Shown here piece after piece: positions 1 to 12,400 of a stretch of DNA of 64,000 nt. A program made the position numbers and the translations under genes. The stretch is from assembly GCA_001600455.1 (NCBI GenBank), contig BCKC01000009.1, forward strand, positions 2,170,001 through 2,234,000, written 5' to 3'. Below the pieces are notes generated by a model. It was not told where the DNA came from. It did no database searches and worked only from the letters and a program-made list of their open reading frames with translations. The DNA comes from Endocalyx cinctus (taxonomy: Eukaryota > Ascomycota > Sordariomycetes > Amphisphaeriales > Apiosporaceae). The stretch's first letter is position 1. Every line of letters starts with the position of its first letter.

Positions 1-359
1 TACATTATTTCTATACAATATATGATACAGTCTAACTTTTCCTTATCCTCGAGCGCCTTACGCAAAATGTATCTAAATGCTATGTGTGTACACGTGTATG
101 ACTTTGTAAGCTACGTGTATGATCCTGACCAAGGATCTAACATGTTGAATAATTCAACAAAGAACCCTTCCACTCTTCGAGTTACCCCTTCCCTCTTCTG
201 GTAATAGACCTCTATTTCATCGATACCTTTTCATTTTGTGTGTCACGTTAATACATCAATGCCGAAATGTCCTCCATTGTCCGGCGTAACTCGGCAAAGG
301 TCTATGCGCGTGCTCATCCGATCATTTAATCTCGGGGAACAAAAAATTTTTTTTTTTGA
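1..359. other. Intergenic, left edge of window
   Basis: This is the 3' flank of the minus-strand ATP11 gene, which ends at 360. Only short uninformative reading frames are present and no domain is recognisable. A T-rich run of about 14 bases sits immediately beyond the ATP11 stop codon. I see no other gene signal. Confidence 0.6.
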
Positions 360-1436
360 TCAACCCAACTTCTCACTCTCCTCCAGCAACTTCTCAACGC
401 TAAACTTCCCATCCCCGCGACCAAACTCCTCCAAGAGCCGCCTCTTAGCCGCAGCATCGGCCGCGCTGGTAGCGCCCTGCCCCTCCGCGCCGTAAAAGCG
501 CTGCAGCAGCATAACGAGGAACCTCGCGTCATCCACCGTCGCGCCCCGACCGTCGACCACGTTTCCGGCCATGAGGACCACCCCTTGCGCCCTCTCGTCC
601 GATAAGCCGACGACCTGTCCCCCTCCTTCCTTCTTATTCTCGCCGTAATCGGCGTAGTGCGTGATGCTGGTGTGAGGCTGCGCCCACTCCCCCCTGGCCT
701 TGAACTCGGCCAGCTGCGTGAACAGCACCGTGGCCGTGCCGGACTCGGCGTCGAACACCCACTGTAAGAAATGGATCTCGGCCCCGGCGCCCTCGCGCGG
801 GACCGGTAGCACGAACGTCGGGTGTCGGCGCGCGGTCGCCTCTAGGGCCTTGTACGTCGACGTCGGGATCACGGCGCATAGCGAGTTGGGGGACGAGGCG
901 TGGCGCAGGCGCCAGATCGCCGAGAGCTCTTTTACGGGCAGGTCGCGCGCTTTCGATAGGTCGAGGATGGCCGAGAGGGGTTTTATAGAAGAGGAGGGAG
1001 AAGTGGAGTTTCGTGTTTGCGTTTGTGTCGTGCCCGAATCGGACGTAGTAGAGGTATTATTATTCGTAGGCGGCGTAGGTTCTTCGTCGTTGAGGATAGC
1101 GTCGAGGCCCGGCACCGTAGCGGCGTCCTTCTTCTTCAAGTCTCTTATGCGGTCGGCGTAGGCGGCCTTGAGCTCGCCGATATCTCGCAAGCCCTCCTCG
1201 CGCGCTTTCCGGTCCAGCTTTTCCCTGTACTTCTCCGTCACGTTCCGCGGAGCCTGCGTCGTGGCCAGGAACCGCACGTCGTGAACCTGCGCCCACCGTC
1301 GCTGCTGGGGCTGGGATTGGGCTCGGCAGCATCGTAGCAGCGTAGGCGCCCTCGACGAGATTCCGTGCGTGCCCCGCTGGCCGAGACCTGCGCGGAACGC
1401 CGTCGGGAGGCCACGGACTGCCGCCGTTGTTGACAT
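360..1436 (-). CDS. ATP11: ATP11, mitochondrial F1-ATPase assembly chaperone
   Basis: A single uninterrupted reading frame of 358 residues. The first 60 or so residues are rich in Arg, Ser and Ala and almost free of acidic residues, as expected for a mitochondrial presequence. The mature part starts with a helical segment (NVTEKYREKLDRKAREEG, about residue 65) followed by a low-complexity Thr/Ser linker. The C-terminal half carries the ATP11 family core, including the segment around ELSAIWRLRHAS, HPTFVLPVPREG and HFLQWVFD, and the HTSITHYADYGENK block. In yeast and animals Atp11 binds the beta subunit of F1 in the matrix and prevents its aggregation before assembly with alpha. The ATG at 1436 is the only one that includes the presequence. 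Seen directly: frame, presequence composition and family blocks. Known: the family's role. The assignment is firm. Confidence 0.9.
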   Translation of the reverse strand: MSTTAAVRGLPTAFRAGLGQRGTHGISSRAPTLLRCCRAQSQPQQRRWAQVHDVRFLATTQAPRNVTEKYREKLDRKAREEGLRDIGELKAAYADRIRDLKKKDAATVPGLDAILNDEEPTPPTNNNTSTTSDSGTTQTQTRNSTSPSSSIKPLSAILDLSKARDLPVKELSAIWRLRHASSPNSLCAVIPTSTYKALEATARRHPTFVLPVPREGAGAEIHFLQWVFDAESGTATVLFTQLAEFKARGEWAQPHTSITHYADYGENKKEGGGQVVGLSDERAQGVVLMAGNVVDGRGATVDDARFLVMLLQRFYGAEGQGATSAADAAAKRRLLEEFGRGDGKFSVEKLLEESEKLG

Positions 1437-2440
1437 GGCTAGAAACTATTCGTGAGATCCGATAAAAAATGTTGGACTTAGGCCGTATCGGTCATGAGCG
1501 TTGTTAATTATAGCTGACAGCTGTGGAAGGTTCGTTAACTCAATTGATGAATAGGCTAAGATTTTGATGTCATTCATAAAGCTATGGGCCTTATCAATTA
1601 GTATCTATATCGTTATCAGTTCTGATTGGATATTTTCATATACCTGTCAAATTAAATAAGTATCACTCATATATAAAAGACTTCAATAAAACAATAATTA
1701 CAATTGCAGGCCTTCTACCGATTGGATATCTTGCGAGTGGGTATAAAACTATACAAGACGCGATCATGGATGTTCGAAATATGTGAATTCCATCGAGCCA
1801 GACGGCAGGTTGAGCTTATGATCTTCCTGAGCTATTATAGGAAGACGAGTTCATAAGGTTATGATATAACGTGCCTCATCTTCTATCACGAGATGTTAAC
1901 CTAAAAAGACTAATAGTTTGTATACTGCTTTTCAATGGTTCATAATTATATTTTAAAATATATCGTAATAATTGGGAAGAATGAAAAAAACGATGCTGTC
2001 AAAGATCGCATTCTATATCGGTGGTTTCTCATCCTCCTCTATGACCACTAAACTCCCAACCAAGAACCCTACATCGTGAAAACAGTCATCTAACGTTACA
2101 TAGAATAGGTTGAGTCCAAATAGTCAAACTCGTGCCACAGCCCATACTCTTACACGTCTCTCATGAGATTTTCCTATATCGAATCTCGTGGGTTGGAAGA
2201 AAATTGGTAACAATGCGCCGGAGAAAATGCCAAATCAAGTAGGAGGATGTGATTAATGAGTTCCAAATATTGGTAAACATCCTTCTCAGGTATAATGCAA
2301 AACAGAAATTGGGTGGTGTATAATGCAAGAGAGAAAGGGAGCCGAAGTTGGCGCAATTGCGTGTCTGAATATCAAGAATATAAAAATCGCCTGTGGTCTT
2401 GACCCAGGCCGAGGTGGTGAGATGGGCGTCGGTGGCCTGA
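1437..2440. other. Intergenic between ATP11 start and MNN10 3' end
   Basis: About 1 kb of AT-rich DNA holding the ATP11 promoter side (next to 1436) and the 3' flank of the mannosyltransferase gene (next to 2441). Both genes read on the minus strand. No reading frame here shows a recognisable domain. Confidence 0.6.
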
Positions 2441-3925
2441 TTATAGCTTGAGCTTCTTTCCGGTCAACTTGTAGATGATGACGGCCACTAGGTCCTCCTT
2501 GAAACGTTCCCACGGGTTTCGGTTGAGATAGTAACTGAGTTCTCGGAAGTTGTACATCTCACCCCAACAGTCTCGTCCCCATTCGCAGCCTGCCATGTTG
2601 ACGACAAAATCTCGATCGTTCTGGTCGTAATGGAAGCGCGCATCTTTGCCATCTCCAGAACAAGCACCATCCGGGAAACTGTTGATAAGCCTTTGAGGGA
2701 CAAAGCCCGTATGTTTTCGAATCCAAGGCTCCGCCGTATATAGTTGCTCCAATGCATCTTGTTCTTTGTGCTCCCATTGCATGTGCTTCTGCTCATAAAG
2801 TACCGGATCCCACCAGCTATCCAACAATCGGTCAAGCCATGCACCGCGCTTGACGAAGAAAGAACCAAGATTGAAGCCTGAACAATCCTGCGATAATATC
2901 AGATTTACCGAGTCATCATTCCCGTCTCCTACGGGGCTACGTGATTCCGGGTCGAGATAGCTGGCTGTCAAGGGGTGCGAAATATTTAACGGGTTGTACT
3001 GGTTGATGTCGCGGTACACGTGTTTCCCCACGTTGTTGAAGATATGGTGTTGAAGCGAGTAGGACGGTTCCATCACAAAGGTATTGAGATCTAACCACCA
3101 TACCCTGCAAGGTGTTAGTCGGTCAGACAGCTTAAATATATATATGAGACGTACCATTCAGCCTTAGGATATTTCTGTAAAGTATTCCTGATACTGTCGA
3201 CCTTTTCCCAGCTCTCTCGCCACTCGTGTGCGTAGCGTTTTTTCGTGCTCATGTCGACAATTTCGAGGTCATAACCCCAACGCTCGGCATATCTTCGTTT
3301 ATTCCTGACACTGTCTCTCTCGATAGCCCATTCTCGGGCGCCTTTCCACTCCATGACGCCGCCTCCTACGTTCGCAGCTAGTATGATAACGAATTTTTGA
3401 CCACCACCTAGCCAGGGGGCTCTTCTCCAGTAGTAGTGTAGAGCTGCGATAGGGTCAGCGCGCGTGAAGAAAATCGAAAATAAAACGCAACGACTTACGT
3501 GTAACGTAGAACAAAATATAGCAAGCTAATAAAATAGCAAACAATAGAGCGCGTATTTTCCATTTTCGGCTTGTTCTCGACATAATAGTTTGTATTCTGT
3601 TCAGATATGGAATGTTCCACCGACCACGATATAACTTCTCTTTACCAGCATATCGGTCATCTGTCGGGGTAGTGAAGGAGGGTAAACTGCTGGATATGCG
3701 ACGCATATGACGAGTGAAGAATCCCTGATTGTGTGTCGAAAACGAGGGATAGCCCGTGACTCCCTGAGTCTTTAGTCGGGCAGATTCCCATGTTACGTGC
3801 CCCCCATTCTGTCCGGAAGGAAACGTTGACCTCGCAGGACTCGATCGACCGCTCGTACTTATATTCAGACCTGGAGATGACCAGCCCCCGCCAGGGATGG
3901 GAGAAGGGCTTCTACTAAGCGACAT
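2441..3925 (-). CDS. MNN10: MNN10-type alpha-1,6-mannosyltransferase (GT34), Golgi
   Basis: Three exons: 3925-3499, 3443-3155 and 3104-2441, with introns of 55 and 50 bases. The joins are in phase and give 459 residues. Protein order: a Ser/Pro-rich cytosolic tail beginning MSLSRSPSPIPGGG, one hydrophobic segment at about residues 120-142 (IRALLFAILLACYILFYVT), then a lumenal GT34 catalytic domain. That domain contains FVIILAANVGGGVMEW, the AEWVWWLDLNTFVMEPS block spanning the second splice, and QDCSGFNLGSFFVKRGAWLD. This is a type II Golgi membrane topology. Family members in yeast (Mnn10, Mnn11) are subunits of the complex that extends the alpha-1,6 mannose backbone of N-glycans. The acidic metal-binding motif reads Asp-Leu-Asn rather than Asp-X-Asp. 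Start chosen because the Ser/Pro-rich N-terminus looks typical of the family; a spliced upstream extension is possible and is listed separately. Mnn10 versus Mnn11 is not fully settled by eye. Confidence 0.85.
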
Positions 3926-3942
3926 TTCCTCCCTCGGTGTGC

Positions 3943-4187
3943 CTAACGTACGTAGAGAGTGGTTAGAACTCGCGAAGCTACAATACCACGACAAAATAAT
4001 ACGTCAAGAGGGGGGATGAAAAACAGGAGAGTTTTATATAATTACCTGGAATGGGACTCAGAGGGGGCTGCAAGGACTGGGCTTGCGGCCCCAGACGCAT
4101 GGGAGAAGCACGTTGGCGATTCGCAGAGTTATCGGTAGCGGATGAGCGTCTTCGGTGATGCGTTTGCGAAGAATGATCGCTAGTCAA
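3943..4187 (-). other. Possible alternative 5' exon and intron of the MNN10 gene
   Basis: An upstream frame opens at 4187 (MTSDHSSQTHHRRRSS) and reaches a donor-like site at 4045. Splicing from 4045 to an acceptor ending at 3943 would join it in phase to the codons just before the ATG at 3925. That would add about 53 residues to the cytosolic tail. Its Ser/Pro/Gln/Arg-rich composition resembles the tail it would join. It could equally be 5' untranslated leader. Inference from splice signals only. Confidence 0.3.
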
Positions 4188-6196
4188 GGAGGCGTTCGTT
4201 CCCGTATTGGAATTGACGGGAGCCAGGATTATGGAGATGTAAATGAAGGATTAATGTCTTTCGTGTTGAAGATATCCCGGCCTTTATCGCAAACCTTCAA
4301 TAAGCTTGCTGATAGTGGCGGATTATATTTAGTTACGAGATTTAGAAGGTGGATTCAAAAGATCGACTTGTGGCTGAAAAGAAGAAAAAGAAGAAGAAAA
4401 AAAGGTGTTTTAAGTACAAAGAATTGAATTATTTTTCATGAGATTAAGAATTGAAGACATAGAGAATATAATTGATACGTGAAAATTAAAATTTCTGAAA
4501 GAAGTAAGAAGCATGGAAATCGTGTAAAATTAATACTAATATCAGAAGTGTCTTCAATGAATTCTAAGGGAAGGGATCATGTGGATATACCAAGGTCATA
4601 GTACCGCTATAATAACACTATTAAATAAAAAAATCAGTAACTCTTTTTTGACCTCTTAAAGCTGAAGGAGCTTCTGATAAAGTCGGGTTTTGCTCGTGTT
4701 ACCATTGACACGATACTAATTGGGTTTAGACTCCTTGCTACTTTTACCTAGACTAAGCTTACCTTCTTTTATTCACTGTACAAAGTTATGTATATGAAAA
4801 AAAGGTTCCCGAAAACGGTAGAATACTACAGTAAATACCAACCGTATACTTCCTAGGTTAGTAAAGTCCGTAATTGAACATGATAGACTCGTCTCCAGAT
4901 ATCATACCAGCATAGATCATATATAGTACGTATTCATAAACATAATTATATAATCTATGGATATATATATATATTAAATTTATAGAGCAATGACTATGAG
5001 TGTATGGAAGAAGTAGATTTAATAACGAAAAACTGAAATAATGGCCGATTAAATATGGGATCTAACACATTGATTCCGTTGTAGACTCCGTACTAAAGTA
5101 CATATCATAGATACCCATTGTCGGGGCCGACGGTTACAACGATAGGCGCAATGGTAAACCGAATGAGATTCTGAAGATGGTGACGATACTGTGTTATCTT
5201 TACTGTCAATGAACAGCGTACTTCTAGCTATATCTCCATGAATTACAGATCTTTATCTTAATACAGCCTTGGATCGAATAGTAAATAGTAGTCCCTCGAG
5301 AAGTTCTCGGTGAGACTTGATGTTGTGAGACCTTCTTATTTCAACTGAAACGTTGTCTCTCAAAGTGTGTTTCTTGAGCTTGTCTATCGCGTTATATGTA
5401 AATACCCGTTCAGTTCTGCGGCTGTCGGCCAATGCTAAGAACGCAGCGATAGGGTATATGATTAGGTTATTATGAAAGGACTTCAAGACGCTGTCTTGAG
5501 AAGGGTGGCATTTCAGCTACACCGGTAGTAAAATATATATAGATAATTAGGACATGTCTGCGAGGTGGTTGGTTAAATATGCGGGATTGGAACATTATAA
5601 GATGGTATAAAGACGAGCAAGGTTATTATCAACGGGAACAATGATACTCGGCTGGTTTAGTTAAAGGGTGCGGCTTGATATAACAATGAGCAGAGGAAGA
5701 TCTAACTAACATGGAAAGAACCAGATAAGCGAGAAAATCAATATCATAATAAAATTATTAGATATCGAAGTAGATCATTAAGCGGAAGATCTCCCGGTAG
5801 GTAGGCTACTAGACTACGAAGAGACCTACGGAGTACTCATATCATACATAGAGGTATAGTATGGCTATATATAGAACGATCAGCTGAAGAGAAATCCAAC
5901 TTGGGCCGGGACTGCCACAGTTTCAAACCACGGAACTGTATGTATGAAGCTTGATATAACCTAGATTGAGATCATCGGATCGGTGCGGATTAGAACATGC
6001 AGCTAGTGCGGTGACAGATGGTGGTAGGCCATTGAGACTTTATGAGTAAGGTTTCCCTTCTAATTATGTGTAATTATTTATATCGCCCTACCTAGTATAT
6101 TAATCTGTAGAGCCTACATATGACATGCTCAGTTAATAAGCGCCAGCCTCGTCACCTGGTCATACTTTGACACGATAGGTATTGTTTGATCCTAAG

Positions 6197-6218
6197 AGCG
6201 ACTTCTTAAGAAGTCGCT
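6197..6218. repeat. 22-bp perfect palindrome
   Basis: Two 11-base arms, AGCGACTTCTT followed directly by its exact reverse complement, with no spacer. It lies in AT-rich DNA with no gene nearby. It could be a dimeric protein-binding site, a cruciform-prone element or chance. Function unknown. Confidence 0.75.
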
Positions 6219-7189
6219 TAACGTTACTTTTCATATTCAAAACGGTTGCGCCTTTTCTCCCTGTTTATTACGGTATTAATCCGCTATGGCGTATATTCCT
6301 TTTGAGCATTGTGCAGAAGCTGATACAACTAATGCTAAAAGCGGCAAGACTTTCTGCTTCACATAGCCTGAGTGCCTAGACTTAAGGTGCTCTTATTATA
6401 TTAGAGGAGGATGGATACCTAGCGTCCTTGGGACAGATGTGTAGGAAATATTGATAGTGCGACCTTGGCGATGGATAATATAGCCTCTCGGAAAATACGA
6501 AATTAATAAGATCCACTTGGCACGACTCCCTGGAACTAGGCATGTAATAAAAAAATGAGTACGCAGTACTACATAGTATGTAGGTAGTCCAATTCTCGTC
6601 TTGCATTACCCTTATCGAAATAGTGATGTCTGGAACACATTCCTTTGTGGACATGTCCCACGTATATGCGTAAGATAAGGTGCCCTCAGATTTGATATTT
6701 AAAGCTTTTAAGCCTACTTAAGTACGACAATAACTCTGAATGCTAGTCTTATTTTGACCCATTAGTTTGTTGTCGCTTCTCCTCCGTCTCGTCATTCGTA
6801 TCTCAAGAACTGTACAGTTTTAATACAGAAACAAAAAAGAATATTGGTATTTAACCGAACCATTTACTCGCTCTTTTTTTTTTTTTGCCGTCTACATTAT
6901 GCGATCTAACCTTGATATATTAAATCCAGGTTCTCGGATACAGTCCACGAGTGATCCCTTTGGGACGGCACGGAGCTCGAAGATCTAGGGCACATCATTC
7001 ATGATAGATTGGGTCAGGATACATCATACCACAAGATAGATAAGCGACTGAAAAAGATCGCGCAGATCTAAACACCATGAAAATCCTCAAACTTACATAG
7101 ATTAAATTCACACTCTAAATAATTACTGGGTGTTCATATCCGGGTTATTTACTACAAACCGTGATTCCCAGACCCAAAGACAGCAAAAA

Positions 7190-8262
7190 TGGACGTACTA
7201 CCCTCTCTGCCTCTGCTGCTTTGGCGGCTGTTTAGGGGCTTCCTTTAAAAATTTAAAATAAGGTGGACTCTCTAAATAGGAGACCAAAATCGTGAATTCG
7301 TTGTCCGTAACGGGTACCCCGGCCCCGCACGAAATGCGTATATGGTCGAGTTGAGGTAAATGCGTAATCGATTCTGACCTAGGAGTAATAATACATGAAG
7401 TCAGGTAAACGACCATAGCTCGTTATTGTTGACCATTCGGCTTTGTCGCACGAGCCATATTTTTTGTGACGTCACGTCACCCCCCGCTGTTTGCAAATGC
7501 TTTACATGCATGATTTGAGGATAGTCCGATAATGGTTATAGGCGATAGGCCGTGAGCGGTCGATTTAGGTCGCTGAAGCTTCTCGGCGAACCGGGGCTTC
7601 TGCTCGACAAAGCTGTCGCGAGGGCCATGATAATCTACTGATACCGATTGGATGTACTTACATGGTTTGTTGGCATCAATAGCAGTACCGACCTGGGGAC
7701 CACAAACTCCATAGCCCTCGTCCTCTCCAACACTTTCGAATTCTCTAGCGTGGGTGCTCGTGGTTTGGTTGTTGTAGAAGAGAGACATCTATCTTTATCA
7801 CATAGGTGACCCGCTGGCTATCTATGCCGAAGCTCTCGGTTTCCTCAAGCGCCCCCGGTATGCCAAACAGAGGTTGGTTGATAGTGCAGCAGTGTCAAAT
7901 TGTCGGGATCGGCGGTAAATACAGTGGAATATAGGACGGTAGATCACGCTCACAATCGCTGAGTGGTTATCGTGGCACGAGAGGCTCGCCAGTCGTGGGG
8001 CTTACATCGAAATTTGGCTTGGCGTAGATGTAGGTTCTGATTGCTATGGCTCGATTCAGCACAGTTCCAAGCAGCGCTGTCGGGGTTAAGCAGATTCTCG
8101 CACATCGATAGGTATGCCCGTCCCAAAGCCCATCAAAAATCTGATTATCTCAAATTCTCGCTTACGAAAGGCGAGGTGCATTTGAAAGGAGCAACTTCAA
8201 ACTTCAGGGTTTCGGTTCGTTACGACACGACGAAATTTAATACCTCGACGCCCCATTCTTAA
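7190..8262. other. Less AT-rich islet with weak reading frames; possible relic or orphan gene
   Basis: Base composition rises in GC compared with both sides. Three short frames fall here: minus 7788-7477 (103 codons, starts MSLFYNNQTTSTHARE, contains GVCGPQVGTAIDANKPC), minus 7416-7198 (72 codons) and plus 8041-8262. A GTAAGT donor-like site lies inside the first, near the PC residues. An in-frame stop directly precedes its ATG, and there is no signal peptide. I recognise no family. It may be a spliced orphan gene, a decayed gene, or noise. Confidence 0.25.
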
Positions 8263-9308
8263 GTATTAATCTGCCTAGGCTGTTAGGTAGCTGCTTCCTG
8301 AGTACCTATTGTGTTAGATATATATTAGACAGATTCATAGGTACTATATTAGCTGTAATTAAAGACTAATAAGTATATAACAAAATTTCAATAGTAAAAT
8401 ATTACTTGTAACAGTCAGATATAATTCTACAAGTCATTTCATCGCGCGCATGTATTGAATTTGACTCATTAAGATATAAGAAAGACCTATAACCTCTAGA
8501 ATGAGTATCTAATTATTTCTAGATACGGAGTATATGGCATCACATGAGGGGCTTGAATCCATGGATGTCCACTGGTAGATATTGTTTTAAGGAATATCCA
8601 TTACTTGTCTGCTTGTACACTAGGGTTAAGTACCTAGGTAATTTCATTATTTTGTCTACTATAGTGCTTAAGTAGTTGCTTTTAAGAGGTAATCTTGGAA
8701 ATTAGCAAATTAAATCGTGCGAATGGACGATAGCTACCAACTTTTTCTTTGGGCGATCTCGCTTTATGTATGGTGCAACTGGATCCTAGTGGGTAGAGAA
8801 ACAAGGTAAAAAAGTAAAGACGCATAATTTAGTTGGCGGGAAGAAGTGGCAACAAAAGAAAGTAATGTAGCCTTCGGATGTAGGCTCGTATTGACGTGGC
8901 AGCGCATATGTCTATTCATTCATCAGCTGAAAGGGAAAAAAAAAAGGATGATATGAGGGAATGAATACAAAGTACAAGTAGATGTAAAAACCAGCCACTC
9001 ATTTTTACAAGTACATATAACTTTATCAAAGGGAGGGGCCCGGTAACCTAGTGCCAAGTAACTAACCATAATATACTGAAGCAGTGATAAAACCCCCCGC
9101 CAAAACCCGCCAAAACCCCTGCTGGGCTGAGATAGATACAACTGAGATTACGCTATCTAACCAAATTTATCGTTTTAACTTAAACCTAGGATCCACTTCC
9201 GTTTAAACGGATATCTAAACAAAAACAATAATAACTTCTTACTTCGAATCCCATTCTGGAAATTTTATCCAAGACATATACCATACTGCGTATACTACCT
9301 TAATAATT

Positions 9309-9325
9309 TACCACCTTTGGTGGTA
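9309..9325. repeat. Short inverted repeat upstream of the leashin-like gene
   Basis: TACCACC and its reverse complement GGTGGTA separated by TTT, about 110 bases upstream of the ATG at 9434. It could be a dimer-type transcription factor site or a hairpin in the leader. No factor is assigned. Confidence 0.4.
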
Positions 9326-9433
9326 TAATCTTTTTAATCGAAGTAATATATTATTGTTAATTTCTTATAGTATCACTCGACAATCAACCTCGTATATGGA
9401 TTGAAATAGTAGTGATAGGTTTATATCGTCAAG

Positions 9434-12400
9434 ATGATGACGAGAGAACATCATCGCCGGCGGAGTCCAGAAAGCTCTCGCCGCCGGCGCAAAGAGAGGA
9501 GGGATTCTAGAGAGCAGCTTCAACTTCAAAACCAACAAGTACTAACCCCCGCACCGTCTTATTACCAAGAACCTGCCGAATCTGCCTACGCACGAGATCG
9601 CGCCTTGTCTTCCACCTCCTCGTCTTCTTCTACTTCGTCTTCGCTCTTGAATATCTCGAGACCTGTTAAGAAATTCGGCTTCGGGTCCTTCTTTTCAGGC
9701 GGTGAACGAAAACATCGTCGTCGCGTAAAAAAGAGACGGAGTCGCTTCTTGCGGTTCGGGAACTCCTCTTCTTCCTCCGTAGGTTCAGATCTTGCCTTCG
9801 GAAAAGGTTATATCGAACGCAGCAGAAGTCGCGAGTTTAGCCCTCCGAATAATGTCAGACCGAGGAGGAGTGGTGACTTGGAAAGACCAGGCCCTCCGAA
9901 ACGCGCACAGACGGACGAGGAAATCATCGAGTTAGGCCGTAAGTTCGCAGAGATCGCCAGGCAACAGAATACCGAAGATCTTAGAGCTGTGGGCAGATCT
10001 CGTCCGTCGACACTTGTCGGGGCTGCCGCTGCACTTCATCAGTTTCGTCGTACGAATAGCGGTCACCATGACCGTGGCGTCGGAAGTTCTAAACCCCACC
10101 ATCAATCTTCTTCCGACGACTCTGAATGGGAATCGGCTTCGGAAGACGAGTCTTCAAGTTCAGATGACTTTGACGCCGGGCTCGCTTATGGCTCGTCGCA
10201 TTATCTTCCAAATGTCTCCGTAAATAACTCGGTTCATATCCAGAACTCCGTACACTCGAGCCATACCGTCACGAGCCACGCTAGTCAGGATAATGCGCGC
10301 CTTTACCAGAATCCTTCTGTTGTTGACCCAAAGCTGTTTGGGCCGGTGAACTCACTCCGGGGTTATGTTCAGACCCCTTGTGGATTCGAGAAGATAGATA
10401 GGGAGACTGTTGTTGCGGAATCCTCGCGCCGGCAATACGAACCCTCTATTGCCCCTAGTGAGACAGTTTCGTCTGAAGTCCGCCCACTCCAACAACTATA
10501 CCCAGTCCCAACTTCTGATCCTGCTCGCTTTGACGCTGATCGAAGCTCCATTGTCTCGTCTCAGGCGGATTTGACAACACGGTCTCGGCCAGCCCCGGTG
10601 CCACTCCAGCAGCCTAGGCCTATAGCACCGGTCTCTGCTAAAGTATTTGAGTCGGTTGATGTTGACCCAAAGTACTCTCAGAAACATTCGTCTGAGAGTA
10701 CTTTCGTGAAAGCTGCCGCGGCCGGCGTTGTAGGTGCCGCGATCGGTGCCGCCTTATCTTCAGATTCTCGCGACCGTAAGTTTGACCATGAAAAATACGA
10801 TGAGCGCCGAGATCGCGACAGCAAATACCGCTCAAAGTACTCGGACGTTCGGGTGGTCGACGAGAGAGCTGAGAAGCGTAAGAGTCGAGACGACCTTCGC
10901 GACGATCGGTCTGAACGATCTGAACGCTCCGAACGCCGTAGAGAGAAAGAGCCCGAGACCAACCGTGAGTATGAGAGAGTACAACGTCGCCAGGAAAAGA
11001 AAGAATCCAAATCCGACCGTGATTATGAAAGAGAAAACCGCCACCGCGAGAAAAACCGCAACTACGTTGACGACGACCGAAGACGCGAACTGGTAAAGGA
11101 TGACCGTAAGAGCGATAGGAAAGATAGGGAGGACCGTAGCGAGGCAAACTTACCCAGCCGCTCGTCTGCGCTCGACGGATATAAACTTGTGGAGAGATCA
11201 CCGAGCCAGCCTGGGAATATCGTCGTCGACCCTTTCCAGTTCCAAGTTGCTGACGATGCCTTCCAAACACCGAAATTCGCAACACCAATACGGCCTTTGA
11301 CGCCCAACGTAGTAACTGTGGAGCGGGCGCCTGATTTCTCCAGTATGGAAACGTCACGCGACGATAGCTCCCACCCCCCTGAGCGATTAAGCCGTAAAGA
11401 CTCGTATGAGAAAGAACTTCGTGATGCACGCCGTGTATATGATGCCGCAGAGCACGCGACGGCCCCTGTGAGCGCGGCAGCATTTGCAGCAGCAGCCGCA
11501 ACGGTCATGGCAGAAGATCGCCGTGGCCGTAGTCGCAGTCGAGGTGGTGATGAGACTTCGAAGAGGAGGTCCAAGGAGGATGACCTTCCACCTCGTGTGC
11601 GAGACCCCATCCAAGAGCGGGCAGATCAGATATATCGGGAAGAAAATCTTGCTCGTAAGCTCCAAGAGGTGGAGAGGAGATCCCGAAGCAACTCCCCCGA
11701 ACCTTCGGTTGTCGATAAGTACAAGGAAGAAACTCCTACAGTCGTTGAAATTGTATCACCGCCAGATATGGATCGTCCGAAAAAGAAGGGTCGATATGAT
11801 GGGCCTAACGCAGATGTTCGGATTGATAATATATTGAATCACCCCGACGAAATATCCCGCTTCCAAGTTAAAACTACTCGTGGCCGGTCATTCAACTTCC
11901 CTATATACAGTGCTAGAGACCCTTCTGCGGAGAGAGACCGTCCGATGCTCAATCTTGTGCGGCCTACACCGGTAGTTTCGCCAGTGCCTACGCCAAAACC
12001 AGAAAAACAGGAATCGAAGCAGGCTTCAGCACCCAAACCCAAACCATCCAAGCCTGTTTCTGACGAGGTGACGGGGTCGCGGAGTGAAGTAACGTCGACA
12101 ACGTCAGTACCGGCTTCCAAAGCCGTAAGCTGGGGCGAAAACCAGACTAAACACTATGTAGTGGAGAGTCCCGAGAGGGAGGATGATCCCTATTCTGGAA
12201 CCAAGATCATAACGCCAGCCCAAACTCCCAAGTCTCGACCAGTCAAGAAGAGTAGTGGATGGGGTATCATCGCCTCTGCCGTTTCAGGTGCCGTAGCGGG
12301 AGCTGCTGCTTCAAGCGTCCCCGACTCTACTGTTGATACGGAGAAGAATCGGCAGGTTGCTGAATCAAAAGAGCAAGAGAGGCCATCTAGGCGCAGAACA

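Larger units (their letters stand above)
4430..9433. other. Long AT-rich gene-poor stretch
   Basis: About 5 kb visibly richer in A+T and TpA steps than the flanking genes, with stop codons frequent in all frames. The short frames present (up to about 100 codons) match no family I recognise. It could be an old, mutated repeat (repeat-induced point mutation is common in this group) or simply a long promoter region for the leashin-like gene that starts at 9434. I see no terminal repeats or transposase fragments. The 7.2-8.3 kb part is less AT-rich and is listed separately. Confidence 0.5.

Noticed and set aside
3926..3994. ATG at 3994 as the MNN10 start
   Set aside because: It lies inside the probable leader or intron sequence, with a non-conserved peptide (MSWYCSFASSNHS); the ATG at 3925 gives the expected N-terminus.
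9241..9260. CTTCGAATCCC, resembling a tRNA B box
   Set aside because: No A box at the right distance and no cloverleaf arms around it.
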